64,000 bases of DNA from Candidatus Poribacteria bacterium (lineage in GTDB: Bacteria; Poribacteria; WGA-4E; WGA-3G). Below the pieces are notes generated by a model. The model saw nothing but the letters and a program-made list of their open reading frames with translations. It ran no database searches and had not been told where the DNA came from. Made by a program: the position numbers and the translations under genes. Of this stretch, positions 24,298 through 34,149 are shown piece by piece; position 1 is the stretch's first letter; every line of letters begins with the position of its first letter. The stretch is from contig JAPPES010000031.1 of NCBI GenBank assembly GCA_028824125.1, positions 1 through 64,000 on the forward strand, given 5' to 3'.

Positions 24298-25530
24298 TTG
24301 AATATATATCACAATAGACTTGTAAGGCATTTTCTTGCACTGTTTACATTTACGCTGATAATTAATTTTTTATGTGTGAGTTTTTGGACAAACGTCGCGG
24401 AAGCGCGACCTGAGTTTGCAACTGAATTAGACAAAGACTGTAACTTCTGTCACATTGACCCTGCAGGTGGCGGTCCTCGAAACCGAATTGGGGAAATTTT
24501 CGAAGAGAACTATTTTGAATTTCCCGAAGATTTTGATATGGATGCAGTCACCGAAGAAGCTAAGGAGGTTGTTAAACAACTCACCACATCACTTGAGCTC
24601 CAAACAGCTTTTATCAAAACTACCCATGTAGATGAAGAGGAAGGCACGGTAGCCGGGTGTAACTCATGTCATTCCTCAGTTGATAGGTTTCTCCTCATGC
24701 AAGCTGAGGTAACGTTCAATGCGCAAGCCTCTGAACACGTACGTTTAACCCTTTCTAACAACGTTGGCACTGTACTCAACGCTTTCGCAACAGTAGATGC
24801 TATTCCAAAACATCTTTACGTTAAAGTAGGGCGGTTTCGTCTACCGTTCGGTATCAAACAGAAGGATCATAATATCCTTGTCCGAGAAGGTTACGGACTC
24901 GGTTCTAATAAGCGAGATGTTGGTGTTGAACTCGGTGGCAGTTTAGGAAGAGTGTTTTACAACGGAGCATTTTTCAACGCTGGTAATGCAACAGCGAAAG
25001 GTGTCCTTGGCACTGTTGGTGGACAACTCGGTCCAATTCGTGCTGGGGTCTCATGTATATTTGAGCAGCCTGATGAAGATTGGGACCGTCTTATCGGTGC
25101 ATTCTTCACCGCTTCCTATGCAGGTTTGAGCATCGAAGGGGAATTCAATTTCGGAAACAGTGGTGCAATATCCTCTTTCGCATCAGATGACATTGATTCA
25201 AAGGGATATTATGTCGGTGCTAAATATCGCGTCTTGCCCCAACTCACTGTTGCGGGGCGATACGGCTTGTTCGCCCCAACAGGTAGGATATTTAAGAGTG
25301 ACGACCCAAGCTTGTTTTCCCCAGGGACGACAGTTAAAGGTGACGTAAGCCGGCGGGTGACCTTCAGTGCTCAGTACAATTTTATGGAAAACGGCGCAAT
25401 TTCATTGTTTTATTGGGCGAACCTACCGAACGCAGAGCGAGAACCCGATGAGAACATTAACAGCAAAAGTATGTTAAGACAACTTCAAGGATCAGACCAG
25501 ATTATTTTGATGTCACGGTTCTGGTTTTAG
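24298..25530 (+). CDS. diheme cytochrome fused to predicted outer-membrane barrel
   Basis: Start TTG at 24298, eight bases after GGAG, gives a signal peptide ending NVAEA. Two c-type heme sites follow (CNFCH near 48-52, CNSCH near 121-125). The remaining 280 residues alternate hydrophobic and polar strands (RLTLSNNVGTVLNAF; HLYVKVGRFRLPFG; LTVAGRYGLFA; VTFSAQYNFM) and end in phenylalanine (MSRFWF), the signature of an outer-membrane barrel of the porin O/P type. A heme domain fused to a porin is the plan of Cyc2-type iron oxidases, which carry one heme. This points to electron transfer across the outer membrane. It is cotranscribed with the P460-like lipoprotein. Confidence 0.8.
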   Translation: MNIYHNRLVRHFLALFTFTLIINFLCVSFWTNVAEARPEFATELDKDCNFCHIDPAGGGPRNRIGEIFEENYFEFPEDFDMDAVTEEAKEVVKQLTTSLELQTAFIKTTHVDEEEGTVAGCNSCHSSVDRFLLMQAEVTFNAQASEHVRLTLSNNVGTVLNAFATVDAIPKHLYVKVGRFRLPFGIKQKDHNILVREGYGLGSNKRDVGVELGGSLGRVFYNGAFFNAGNATAKGVLGTVGGQLGPIRAGVSCIFEQPDEDWDRLIGAFFTASYAGLSIEGEFNFGNSGAISSFASDDIDSKGYYVGAKYRVLPQLTVAGRYGLFAPTGRIFKSDDPSLFSPGTTVKGDVSRRVTFSAQYNFMENGAISLFYWANLPNAEREPDENINSKSMLRQLQGSDQIILMSRFWF

Positions 25531-25952
25531 ATTGTTGAAGCGTTTTTGACATTTTGGAAAATAGGTGTGTTAATTTTTACACATGGCAAAATGTTTCCTC
25601 TGTTTTTCGCTTAGATTGAGGCAGATGTCCCCTTGCTGGCGAGGCGGGGAATGCCTAAATGGCATTCATACCGTTGATTTCTTCCTAACCTTGTCACATT
25701 ACCGATTTATTTTTTGTCTTCATTCAGTTTGCGGGACAGCAGTGTCCAAGTAATTATAGGCTTTACTATAGTTGACTATAAGGATAGATAAAGGAGAACA
25801 AAACGACAAAAGATCAACGATTTTAGAGCATTCTTAAGAGATAACGTGATTTTTGGCACGAAAATTGCTCAATACCTCACAAGTTAGAATAAATGTAGAT
25901 AAAATGACCTTCAGAAGATTGAAAAAATAGCAGCTTTAGGAGACATTTTACG
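25531..25952. repeat. 422-bp gap containing a MITE-related segment (25625-25770)
   Basis: No gene is seen. Bases 25635-25690 match, as the reverse complement, the MITE at 38916-39087 (gctggcgaggcggggaat, then ataccgttgatttcttcctaacc), and the segment ends in the family terminus TAATTATAGGCTTTACTATAG near 25770. The left terminus is not recognisable, so the copy is truncated or mosaic. The MITE centre has its own inverted repeat, aatgcctaaatggcatt. Confidence 0.55.
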
Positions 25953-28900
25953 ATGGAATCAAAAAAAATTTTAACTGGTATTGTTGCAGTACTTTCTTTG
26001 CTTGTTTTAGTTATCGGTTCACTCTATATTCATAGTTTGGTATCGGGAGCAAAGACGCGTATCACCGTCAAATCATTTACACCGAAAGGTGAAAAAGTTT
26101 CGCCCTGGGATGATTTTACGTTTACGTTTTCGGAGCCAATAGTTGATAATTCACTGATTAATACTGAATTACCGGATCGTGCAGTTCAATTCACTCCGAC
26201 TGTTAAGGGCGGCGCACGTTGGATAGCGCGCGATACAATCCGCTTCTATTTGGAGAGCCCCTTAGCCCCCTCCGCAAGTTACACCGTAGAACTTGCGCCA
26301 AAGTTAAAACAAAGTTCCCTCGGCTTTGTTATTACCGGTGATCGAAAGTTCACTTTTGCAACAGACCCTTTTCACGTCCAAAACAGACGCCTTGAATTTA
26401 AATACACGAAAACACACGCAAAAGTTGTTGGAAATATAACATTTAATTATCCAGTCAATATTGCCGATTTGCGCGCGAACCTTTCTATTCGACTTCAAGA
26501 GAATGTTGAAATTCCATATACACTTCAGCCAGAGAATGGGATTGCAAGGGAGATTAAATTAGAAACTGAAGAGATTCCACGTCTACTTGGAAACCAAAAC
26601 CTAAAAGTCCAAATTGAAAAAGGATTCAAATGTATCGGTGGAAAAATCGGCTTAAAAGAAGCCAATGTTAAATCAATGACCTTAACAGGTCGTGGTACAC
26701 TCGGTGTTACGTATGCTAATGTCCAAGAGTATTCTGGAAAACCGCGTATTGTGCTACGTTTCAGTTCTCGTATTCCAATTGATATTGTGCAGCCGTATAT
26801 TCATGTTAAACCTGAGTTGGAAACGCAGATTATAGCCCGGAACCGTGATGTTGAAATTCATGGTGATTTCAAGCGGAGCAGCAAATATGAGGTTACAGTG
26901 CAAGAAGGTTTGACAGCTCCCGACGGTTCAGTGTTAAAGAAACCGTATTCTGTGAATCTCATAATTCCGAATGTTCAACCGCAGATTCGTTTTGCTGGGA
27001 ACGGTTTTTTCTTAACCCGAAATCAGAATATGAATCTTGGGTTGGCTTCTATTAATGTACGGAACGTTAATGTGCATATAGAAAAGGTTTTTGGCAACAA
27101 CCTTGTGTACGTATCTAAGGTGAGAAACTGGAGTTCTTGGACAGACGATTTGGGTAAACCAATTCATACTGGCACACTTGCTATTGATTCAAAGTTGAAC
27201 GAAGAAGTGCGGACACCTATTGATCTTGGACAGTACTTGAATGATAAACGTGTTGGGATATTTAGAGTTGCTGTTCGTGACCCCAATAATTATTGGGTAC
27301 GTGCAACACAATGGGTAATGCTGACGGACCTTGGTATCATTGCTAAAAGGGCAGGAGATGAGTTATGGGTGTGGGTCAATTCACTTAGCAACTTAAAACC
27401 TGTTTCACAAGTAACTGTAAAACTGATTAGCGATAACAATCAAACACTACTGAGTGGAAAAACAAATTGGGAAGGTTTCATCAAGTTTACCTCAGTTGCT
27501 CAAAAAACTGAAGGCTTTACTCCGTTTATGTTGACTGTGGAAAAAGCGGATGACCTTTCGTTTCTTCAGTTAAATCGACATCAACTCTCCACAGGCGATT
27601 TCAATATCAGTGGTTCTGCTTACTTAACAGCAGGTTATGAAGCATTCCTCTATACAAGCCGTGGAGTTTATCGTCCTGGGGAGAAAGTCGCGCTTGCGGC
27701 AATTGTACGCGGAAGAAAAAATGTAACACCCCCCTCACTTCCAGTCAACATACAAATATTAGCACCTGATGGGCGAGTTGTTAATGAATTTAAGCAAAAT
27801 ACTGACAGACGTGGGGGTTGTGAGGTGACAATCTCTTTACCTGCATACACACAGACAGGGAGTTATATCGCAAAAATGAGCGTTGCTGGTAAAGAGATTG
27901 GGCGTACGCCGTTTCAAGTTGAAGAGTTTATGCCTGACCGGATGAAAGTTGCTGTTACAACAGACAAATCTGAATATGATTTAGGTGCTGAGGTCGCAAT
28001 GGATGTATCAGCAGTCAATCTATTTGGGCCGCCTGCTGTTAACCGAAAAGTGACAGCGTCTTATACACTTCAGGTTGTCCCGTTCATTCCAATTGAGAAG
28101 TGGCGCTCGTTCCACTTTTCGAGTACTATGCCGTTTGAGAAACAACGGATTACTTTAGAAGATAAAAAGACAGATGCTGATGGCAAAGCACGTTATAGAT
28201 TCCAACTCCCCGATTCTGTAAAAGCACCTTCACAGTTACATGGTGTTCTGACGGCGACAGTGAGCGAACCTGGGGGCAGAGCCGTTACGGCTTCACATCG
28301 CGTTGCAATTCATCCATACTCACATTATGTCGGCATCAAACGTTCAAGTTCTGGGGTTATCAAACGTAATCAAGACGTTTCCTTTAACTATATTGCCGTG
28401 GATAAAAATGGAGATATAGCAGCTGGACGTGACTTAGTCCTCACTGTTTACAAAGTTCATTGGAACACCATAATGCGTAGAAACGCGCAGGGGCGTTATG
28501 AGTATATATCAAATGACCAGATTACCTCTTTGGAATCCCATCAATTTGTGTCAACAACAGAAATGGGAACGTTTACTTTTACGCCTTCCGAATATGGTGA
28601 ATACCGTGTCCGTTTAGAAGATACCACCTCTGGTGCTAAAACGGAACTAAAATTGGAAACCACTGGTTGGGGATCAGTTCCTTTGTCAATGGAAAATCCA
28701 AGTTTGCTTGAGATGACGTTAGATAAACAAGCATATCTACCTGGAGAAACTGCGAAACTTCAGGTTAAAGCACCATTTCCCGGCAAACTAATATTGACAA
28801 TAGAGCGGGAAAAGATTTTGAGTTACCGCACCTTCAACTTAAAAGGCAATACAGCGAGTTTAAACATTCCAGTTAAATCCAATTATAAACCAAACGTATA

Positions 28901-31373
28901 TCTTTCAGGAACATTGATTCGGTCAACGGATTCGTTGGAAGAACATGCACCAGCGCGTGCTTTTGGTATTACCTCACTCAAACTGGACGCGAAATCCAAC
29001 CGTTTTGCTATTGAATTAGACGCACCTGAAGAGATTCGACCAAATAACGATGTGACTGTTAAATTCCGCGTGCGCGGAGGACAAAGCGCGTTTTCGCATG
29101 TTACCATTGCTGCAGTTGATGAAGGGATACTTCAGCTAACCGATTTTCAGGTTCCCGATCCACACGGTTACTTTTACCGGCAGCGTGGTCTGAAAACACG
29201 CGCCTATGATCTCTACTCCGCTATTTTGCCAGAAATTGAGGCTATTCAAGGTGATTCCAGCACAGGTGGTGATGGAATGGGGCGCTTAAGTGGACGCGCG
29301 AAACGGCTTAATACTTCCAGTGTCATGCGGGTGAAACCGGTTTCACTTTGGTCAGGGATTCTGAAAACTGATCGTTACGGAAGGGGTACAGCAAGTTTCC
29401 ATATTCCGCAGTTCAACGGTTCCATACGTCTGATGGCTGTTGCTTTTTCCGGGGCATACTACGGTTCTGCCGAGAAATTTATGACGGTTCGTGAACCGGT
29501 AGTCCTAACACCAACATTCCCACGTTTCCTTTCAGGTGGAGACCATATCCAATTCCCTGTGAGCGTTCACAATGGGACTGGAAAAGATGGCAATTTCCAT
29601 GTCAAGTTACAAGCGAAGGGTGATGTGCAACTCCTATCCGAGAATGTAGAATTGGAACCTCAAGTCCAACAAAATATGGCTCAAAAACAGGTACAGATCG
29701 CGGCAGGCAAGGAAGCGCAACTCATTTTTGAACTTCTTTCACATGATGCGATAGGCAAAGCCTCTTTCACGTTGTCTGCTTCTGGGAATAACGGAAGTAC
29801 GCAGATGTCTGTTCAGCTGCCACTCCGATCCGCTGCCCCGCCAGTAACTGAGACTGGGCATGGCGTAGTTAGTGTAGATGATGCTGGCGACTTCGTATTT
29901 CCTTCCAATTTGATACCGGAGTCCTCTGAGTTTACACTGACTGTTTCACCGTTTCCTGCAATTGAATTTGCCGGTGGACTTCGTTATCTGCTTAAGTATC
30001 CTTATGGATGTCTTGAGCAGACCACAAGCAAAGTGTTTCCACTACTCTACTTTAGCGATGTTGCGCGTACTGTTGATTCTGAACTCGCTTCAGATGAAAG
30101 GGTTGATTATTATATTACGTCTGGCATTGCTAAACTCGAAAGTATGCTTACACCGCAAAATCATTTTTCTTATTGGCCGGGTGGACGTTATATAAACCAT
30201 TGGAGTAGTGTATATGCTTCCCACTTCTTGGTGGAAGCGCGCAAAGCGGGTTATGAAGTCTCTGATCGCGTCTATAATGGATTGATTGATGGATTAAAGG
30301 CGCAAACTAAAACGGTATCAACTGATAAACGATATCAGATTGCGCAAGTAGTCTATGCATGCTATGTGTTAGCGGCAGCTGGGGAACCAGAAAAACCCAT
30401 GATGCACTACTTAAAAGATAATCTCCTTAGCAGTCTTAATGATTATAGCCAATTTCAATTAGCGGGGGCGTTTGCACTCAGTGGTGAGTTGGAGACAGCA
30501 CTTTCTATGCTACCTATTTCTGTTTCATCTCAAAACGGTGGAAATCGTGATACAGGCACAAACTTTGATTCACCTACTCGTTCACAGGCAATTATCCTTG
30601 ATGTCCTTGCGGAAGTCAATGAAAATCATCCATCAATTCCCATGCTTGTTAGTAATCTTAGTAACGCTGCGTCTCAAAGAAAACGATGGGGAACGACTCA
30701 AGAGAATGCATTTGCTTTTCTTGCTCTTGGTAAAATACTGAAAAAGAAAATGGATGGTAATTACATAGGCAAGATAACTCTAAATGGTGACCATCTCGCT
30801 AATTTTGATTCAACAACGCCATCAGTTCGATTGGCGAATACAGATTGGGATGGCGCGCAGGTCAAAATTGCTATTGAAGGTAAAGGTAGTTGTTACTACT
30901 ATTGGTCAGCCTTCGGAATTCGACGGGATTCTTTTATTGAGGAATATGATCGTGATTTAGAGGTGCGGAGACGCTATCTGAACGAAGATGGAATACCTTA
31001 TGATGATGAATTCCAACATGGGGATATGGTGATCGCAGAAATTACAGTAAAGGCACTCACATCAAATCTTGAAAATGTTGTTGTCGTAGATATGTTACCT
31101 GCAGGCTTTGAAATTGAGAATGCACGGTTAGCGTCGCGTGCGGGAATTCCGTGGCTGAAAACGCAAGACTTTAAACCGGATTACGTTGACATCCGAGATG
31201 ATCGGCTTATCTTCTTCGGTGCTTTCCAACGTCAACGGGAACGGAAATTCCATTATGCACTGCGGGCTGTGACCCGCGGAACCTTTACTTTGCCGCCTGT
31301 TTCTGCAGAAGCCATGTATGATCCAACCAAATCTTCTGTCGCTGGTAGTGGTAAGCTCAAAGTAGTAGAGTAG
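25953..31373 (+). CDS. bacterial alpha-2-macroglobulin (YfhM-like)
   Basis: A 1806-residue A2M-family protein. An N-terminal membrane anchor (about 7-30) replaces the lipobox of E. coli YfhM. Macroglobulin domains follow; the conserved FLYTSRGVYRPGEKV block is near residue 565, and the A2M domain core with SLWSGILKTDRYGRG and FLSGGDHIQFPV is near 1130-1200. The thioester motif YGCLEQ is at about 1351-1356, followed by the helical thioester domain, then the C-terminal receptor-binding-like region. It is thought to trap proteases in the periplasm by covalent capture. The pbpC gene lies 106 bases downstream, the classic pair in which A2M protects the wall while PBP1C repairs it. Confidence 0.93.
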   Translation: MESKKILTGIVAVLSLLVLVIGSLYIHSLVSGAKTRITVKSFTPKGEKVSPWDDFTFTFSEPIVDNSLINTELPDRAVQFTPTVKGGARWIARDTIRFYLESPLAPSASYTVELAPKLKQSSLGFVITGDRKFTFATDPFHVQNRRLEFKYTKTHAKVVGNITFNYPVNIADLRANLSIRLQENVEIPYTLQPENGIAREIKLETEEIPRLLGNQNLKVQIEKGFKCIGGKIGLKEANVKSMTLTGRGTLGVTYANVQEYSGKPRIVLRFSSRIPIDIVQPYIHVKPELETQIIARNRDVEIHGDFKRSSKYEVTVQEGLTAPDGSVLKKPYSVNLIIPNVQPQIRFAGNGFFLTRNQNMNLGLASINVRNVNVHIEKVFGNNLVYVSKVRNWSSWTDDLGKPIHTGTLAIDSKLNEEVRTPIDLGQYLNDKRVGIFRVAVRDPNNYWVRATQWVMLTDLGIIAKRAGDELWVWVNSLSNLKPVSQVTVKLISDNNQTLLSGKTNWEGFIKFTSVAQKTEGFTPFMLTVEKADDLSFLQLNRHQLSTGDFNISGSAYLTAGYEAFLYTSRGVYRPGEKVALAAIVRGRKNVTPPSLPVNIQILAPDGRVVNEFKQNTDRRGGCEVTISLPAYTQTGSYIAKMSVAGKEIGRTPFQVEEFMPDRMKVAVTTDKSEYDLGAEVAMDVSAVNLFGPPAVNRKVTASYTLQVVPFIPIEKWRSFHFSSTMPFEKQRITLEDKKTDADGKARYRFQLPDSVKAPSQLHGVLTATVSEPGGRAVTASHRVAIHPYSHYVGIKRSSSGVIKRNQDVSFNYIAVDKNGDIAAGRDLVLTVYKVHWNTIMRRNAQGRYEYISNDQITSLESHQFVSTTEMGTFTFTPSEYGEYRVRLEDTTSGAKTELKLETTGWGSVPLSMENPSLLEMTLDKQAYLPGETAKLQVKAPFPGKLILTIEREKILSYRTFNLKGNTASLNIPVKSNYKPNVYLSGTLIRSTDSLEEHAPARAFGITSLKLDAKSNRFAIELDAPEEIRPNNDVTVKFRVRGGQSAFSHVTIAAVDEGILQLTDFQVPDPHGYFYRQRGLKTRAYDLYSAILPEIEAIQGDSSTGGDGMGRLSGRAKRLNTSSVMRVKPVSLWSGILKTDRYGRGTASFHIPQFNGSIRLMAVAFSGAYYGSAEKFMTVREPVVLTPTFPRFLSGGDHIQFPVSVHNGTGKDGNFHVKLQAKGDVQLLSENVELEPQVQQNMAQKQVQIAAGKEAQLIFELLSHDAIGKASFTLSASGNNGSTQMSVQLPLRSAAPPVTETGHGVVSVDDAGDFVFPSNLIPESSEFTLTVSPFPAIEFAGGLRYLLKYPYGCLEQTTSKVFPLLYFSDVARTVDSELASDERVDYYITSGIAKLESMLTPQNHFSYWPGGRYINHWSSVYASHFLVEARKAGYEVSDRVYNGLIDGLKAQTKTVSTDKRYQIAQVVYACYVLAAAGEPEKPMMHYLKDNLLSSLNDYSQFQLAGAFALSGELETALSMLPISVSSQNGGNRDTGTNFDSPTRSQAIILDVLAEVNENHPSIPMLVSNLSNAASQRKRWGTTQENAFAFLALGKILKKKMDGNYIGKITLNGDHLANFDSTTPSVRLANTDWDGAQVKIAIEGKGSCYYYWSAFGIRRDSFIEEYDRDLEVRRRYLNEDGIPYDDEFQHGDMVIAEITVKALTSNLENVVVVDMLPAGFEIENARLASRAGIPWLKTQDFKPDYVDIRDDRLIFFGAFQRQRERKFHYALRAVTRGTFTLPPVSAEAMYDPTKSSVAGSGKLKVVE

Positions 31374-31425
31374 TTTTGTAATCAGATTCATAAAGCCTTA
31401 GCCCAAATTCGCTGGGAACAGCCGT

Positions 31426-31464
31426 GGGAGAGTAGAAGGGTTTTCCTCTTCCCTCCACTCTCCC
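31426..31464. repeat. hairpin between the A2M and PBP1C genes
   Basis: GGGAGAGT and ACTCTCCC flank a centre with its own GGG/CCC pairs. It could attenuate transcription between the two genes. Confidence 0.4.
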
Positions 31465-31479
31465 GCTATAATACCAATC

Positions 31480-33894
31480 ATGAAACTGACAAACTTCAAT
31501 TTTTTTCATTTCCGAACTTCTTTGCTCATCAAAATTGGGAAGATTCTGCGAAAAAGAGGGTATATTTTGGCATTCTGCTTGATGCCATTCTGTCTTTTTG
31601 CGCTTGCCAACTGGTTTTTTCCACTGCCTAAGGAAAAACTCCAACCTCTCCCATCAACTGTTGTAATGGATAGAAACGGTGAGTGGCTTCGTGCTTTCAC
31701 GTCATCTGACGATATGTGGCGATTGCCGGAAACCTCTCTTGATGCGATTTCACCCCGGTTCCAAACCGCAATGTTGACTTATGAAGATCAATGGTTTTAT
31801 CACCATTGGGGTATCAACCCTGTTTCACTCGTAAGCGCAACCGTTGACAATCTCAAAGCGGGCAGAGTTGTGCGGGGCGGTTCTACAATCACAATGCAGC
31901 TTGCACGCCTTATGGAACCAAAGGACCGCACATTGCCAAATAAATTCATCGAAATGTTTCGATCTCTTCAATTAGAACTAACCTACACAAAATCAGAGAT
32001 TTTGACGTTTTACTTCAATATGTTGCCCTATGGTGGAAACATAGTCGGTTCAGGTGCAGCAGCACGTCTTTATTTTAATAAACCGCAGAGTGCGCTTAGC
32101 TTCGGAGAAGCTGCGCTTTTAGCCGCAATTCCAAATTCACCTGAACGTTTGCGTCTCGACCGATTTCCTGAACGGGCGCGCAAGGCAAGAAAGAAGGTCT
32201 TGCTCCGCATGAGAGATGCAGGAAAAATATCTGAACAGCAGATGCAAGAGGCTTTACAAGAACCGATACCAACAAAACGGTACCCACTCCCTTTCAAGGC
32301 ACCCCATCTATCTCGACTTCTTACCAGCAAACAGTCGTCTTTTACATCTCAAAATGTCGGAAATCAGTGGATACGGACAACAATAGATCAACATTATCAG
32401 GATACCGCTACACGAATTTTACGAGAACGTTTACGACCGTTGCAAGGGCAAGGTGTCTCAACAGGGGCAGTCGTTGTTCTGGATACAAAAAGCCGTGAGG
32501 TGCTCGCGATGGTCGGTTCACATGATTTTTTTTACAAAGCATCTGCGGGACAAGTTAATGGCACACTCGCCTTACGATCACCCGGGTCAACGCTCAAACC
32601 TTTTATCTACGCGCTCGCGATTGATAAAGGATTAATTACACCACAGACACTGTTGTTTGATGTGCCCATTGATTATGCCGGATACACACCTATAAATTAT
32701 GATGAAAAATTTACAGGATATGTTACTGCACGAGAAGCGTTGGCACGTTCCCTCAATGTACCCGCTGTCAATCTCTATGCGGAGATGGGAAATAATCACC
32801 TTTATGGGTTTCTTAAACAAGCAGGGATTTCTACTCTCTCGAATCAAGAAGAATATGGACTTTCGCTTGTCCTTGGCGGATGCGGTATCAATCTACTTGA
32901 ATTAACAAACCTCTATGCGGGATTAGCAAATATGGGTGAGTTCGCGCCATATAAATTAATAGTAGATAGCAACACCGTTAATGAAAAAAGCAAAGAGGCA
33001 TCTGTGTCGCGTCTGTTGCGGCCTGAAACCAGTTGGATTGTCACTGAAATGTTGACGACCTTGAAACGCCCCGATTTTCCCAAGTCTTTTGAGCATACAG
33101 GAACTATGCCAAAGGTGGCGTGGAAAACAGGAACGTCTTATGGTCATAGAGATGCATGGAGTATCGGTTATTCACCAGAACTGACTATCGGTGTGTGGAT
33201 CGGCAATTTCGACGGAACGGGAGCACCTATTCTTAGTGGTTCTGAAGCAGCAGCACCGATTCTTTTCGCACTTTTTACAGCACTCTCTGGAGAAAAGGCA
33301 CATCAGTGGTTTATAGAGCCTGCTAACCTCAAGATCCGGCTGGTCTGTGCACTCACTGGTCTGCCACTATCACCTCACTGCCTAACTTCAACGTCCGATG
33401 TATATATCCCTGGAGTCTCTTCTGTCCGTGAGTGCCACATACACAAAAACATACAGGTAGACATAGCAACAGGCGAACGCCTCTGTTCATCGTGCCGCCC
33501 CGGAAGACAGTTCCGTAAAGAGACGATTACAGTGTGGCCCGCAGAGGTAGCTACATGGTTGAATGCCAATGGGTTTGCTGTCCCCCAACTCCCTCCACAT
33601 AATGCTGACTGCACACGCCTCCTTGCTGGCACACAGCCAATTATTCTATCGCCAGCACGTGGTACTGTGTATCACATCCGTTCTAATGTTCCCGTGGAAT
33701 ATCAAAAGATTCGGTTATCTGCTTCAGTATCGGGCGATACGCAGGAGATTTTCTGGTTCTTGAACGGTGAGCTTATCTTCAAAGGAAAAGCGGTAGATCC
33801 AACGTTCTTAACCCCTGTTGCTGGAAAACATGAATTGACATGTATTGATGGTGCTGGCAGGTCAACAAGTCTCCCTCTTACGATTACACAGTAG
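31480..33894 (+). CDS. pbpC: penicillin-binding protein 1C
   Basis: An 804-residue bifunctional class A-like PBP. A membrane anchor lies at about 28-48. The GT51 glycosyltransferase domain (about 60-260) has EDQWFYHHWGINP, GGSTITMQLARL and the ESM-type helix. The transpeptidase domain has the SxxK motif as STLK (about 371), SLN in SLNVPAVN and KTGTS near 549. The C-terminal BiPBP_C domain (about 710-804) ends SLPLTITQ. It makes and cross-links peptidoglycan in the periplasm. Its neighbour is the A2M gene, as in E. coli yfhM-pbpC. There is no clear ribosome binding site at 31480; a later in-frame start is possible. Confidence 0.95.
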   Translation: MKLTNFNFFHFRTSLLIKIGKILRKRGYILAFCLMPFCLFALANWFFPLPKEKLQPLPSTVVMDRNGEWLRAFTSSDDMWRLPETSLDAISPRFQTAMLTYEDQWFYHHWGINPVSLVSATVDNLKAGRVVRGGSTITMQLARLMEPKDRTLPNKFIEMFRSLQLELTYTKSEILTFYFNMLPYGGNIVGSGAAARLYFNKPQSALSFGEAALLAAIPNSPERLRLDRFPERARKARKKVLLRMRDAGKISEQQMQEALQEPIPTKRYPLPFKAPHLSRLLTSKQSSFTSQNVGNQWIRTTIDQHYQDTATRILRERLRPLQGQGVSTGAVVVLDTKSREVLAMVGSHDFFYKASAGQVNGTLALRSPGSTLKPFIYALAIDKGLITPQTLLFDVPIDYAGYTPINYDEKFTGYVTAREALARSLNVPAVNLYAEMGNNHLYGFLKQAGISTLSNQEEYGLSLVLGGCGINLLELTNLYAGLANMGEFAPYKLIVDSNTVNEKSKEASVSRLLRPETSWIVTEMLTTLKRPDFPKSFEHTGTMPKVAWKTGTSYGHRDAWSIGYSPELTIGVWIGNFDGTGAPILSGSEAAAPILFALFTALSGEKAHQWFIEPANLKIRLVCALTGLPLSPHCLTSTSDVYIPGVSSVRECHIHKNIQVDIATGERLCSSCRPGRQFRKETITVWPAEVATWLNANGFAVPQLPPHNADCTRLLAGTQPIILSPARGTVYHIRSNVPVEYQKIRLSASVSGDTQEIFWFLNGELIFKGKAVDPTFLTPVAGKHELTCIDGAGRSTSLPLTITQ

Positions 33895-34007
33895 GAAGTA
33901 AATAAACTATTTCTCGAACCCTCTCCCTTTTTGATCTTCCTTCAGCGGTTGAATGTACTACCAATCTCCAAAAAACTATATTTTCGGTGTGTTCTGTGGT
34001 AAACTAT

Positions 34008-34121
34008 TATAGTCCAACCCACAATTACCTGGACATTGGCAAGGTTAGGAAACCTTGCCAGCGAAAGCGTGTGGGGATTGTTGTTCATTGAAACGTGAAC
34101 ACATTTTCGGATTTTACTATA
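34008..34121. mobile_element. MITE-like element, copy C (114 bp)
   Basis: Termini TATAGT and ACTATA with subterminal ctggacattgg. The inner caaggtt...aaccttg hairpin is the same position as cgaggtt...aacctcg in the copies at 44861 and 61487, with matching changes on both arms (c-aaggtt to c-gaggtt), so the stem is kept. Confidence 0.75.
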
Positions 34122-34149
34122 AAAACTACGGCACAACAGGAACTGGAAG

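Noticed and set aside
25953-31373. Possible frameshift in the very large A2M gene
   Set aside because: All domains including the YGCLEQ thioester are present in one uninterrupted frame.
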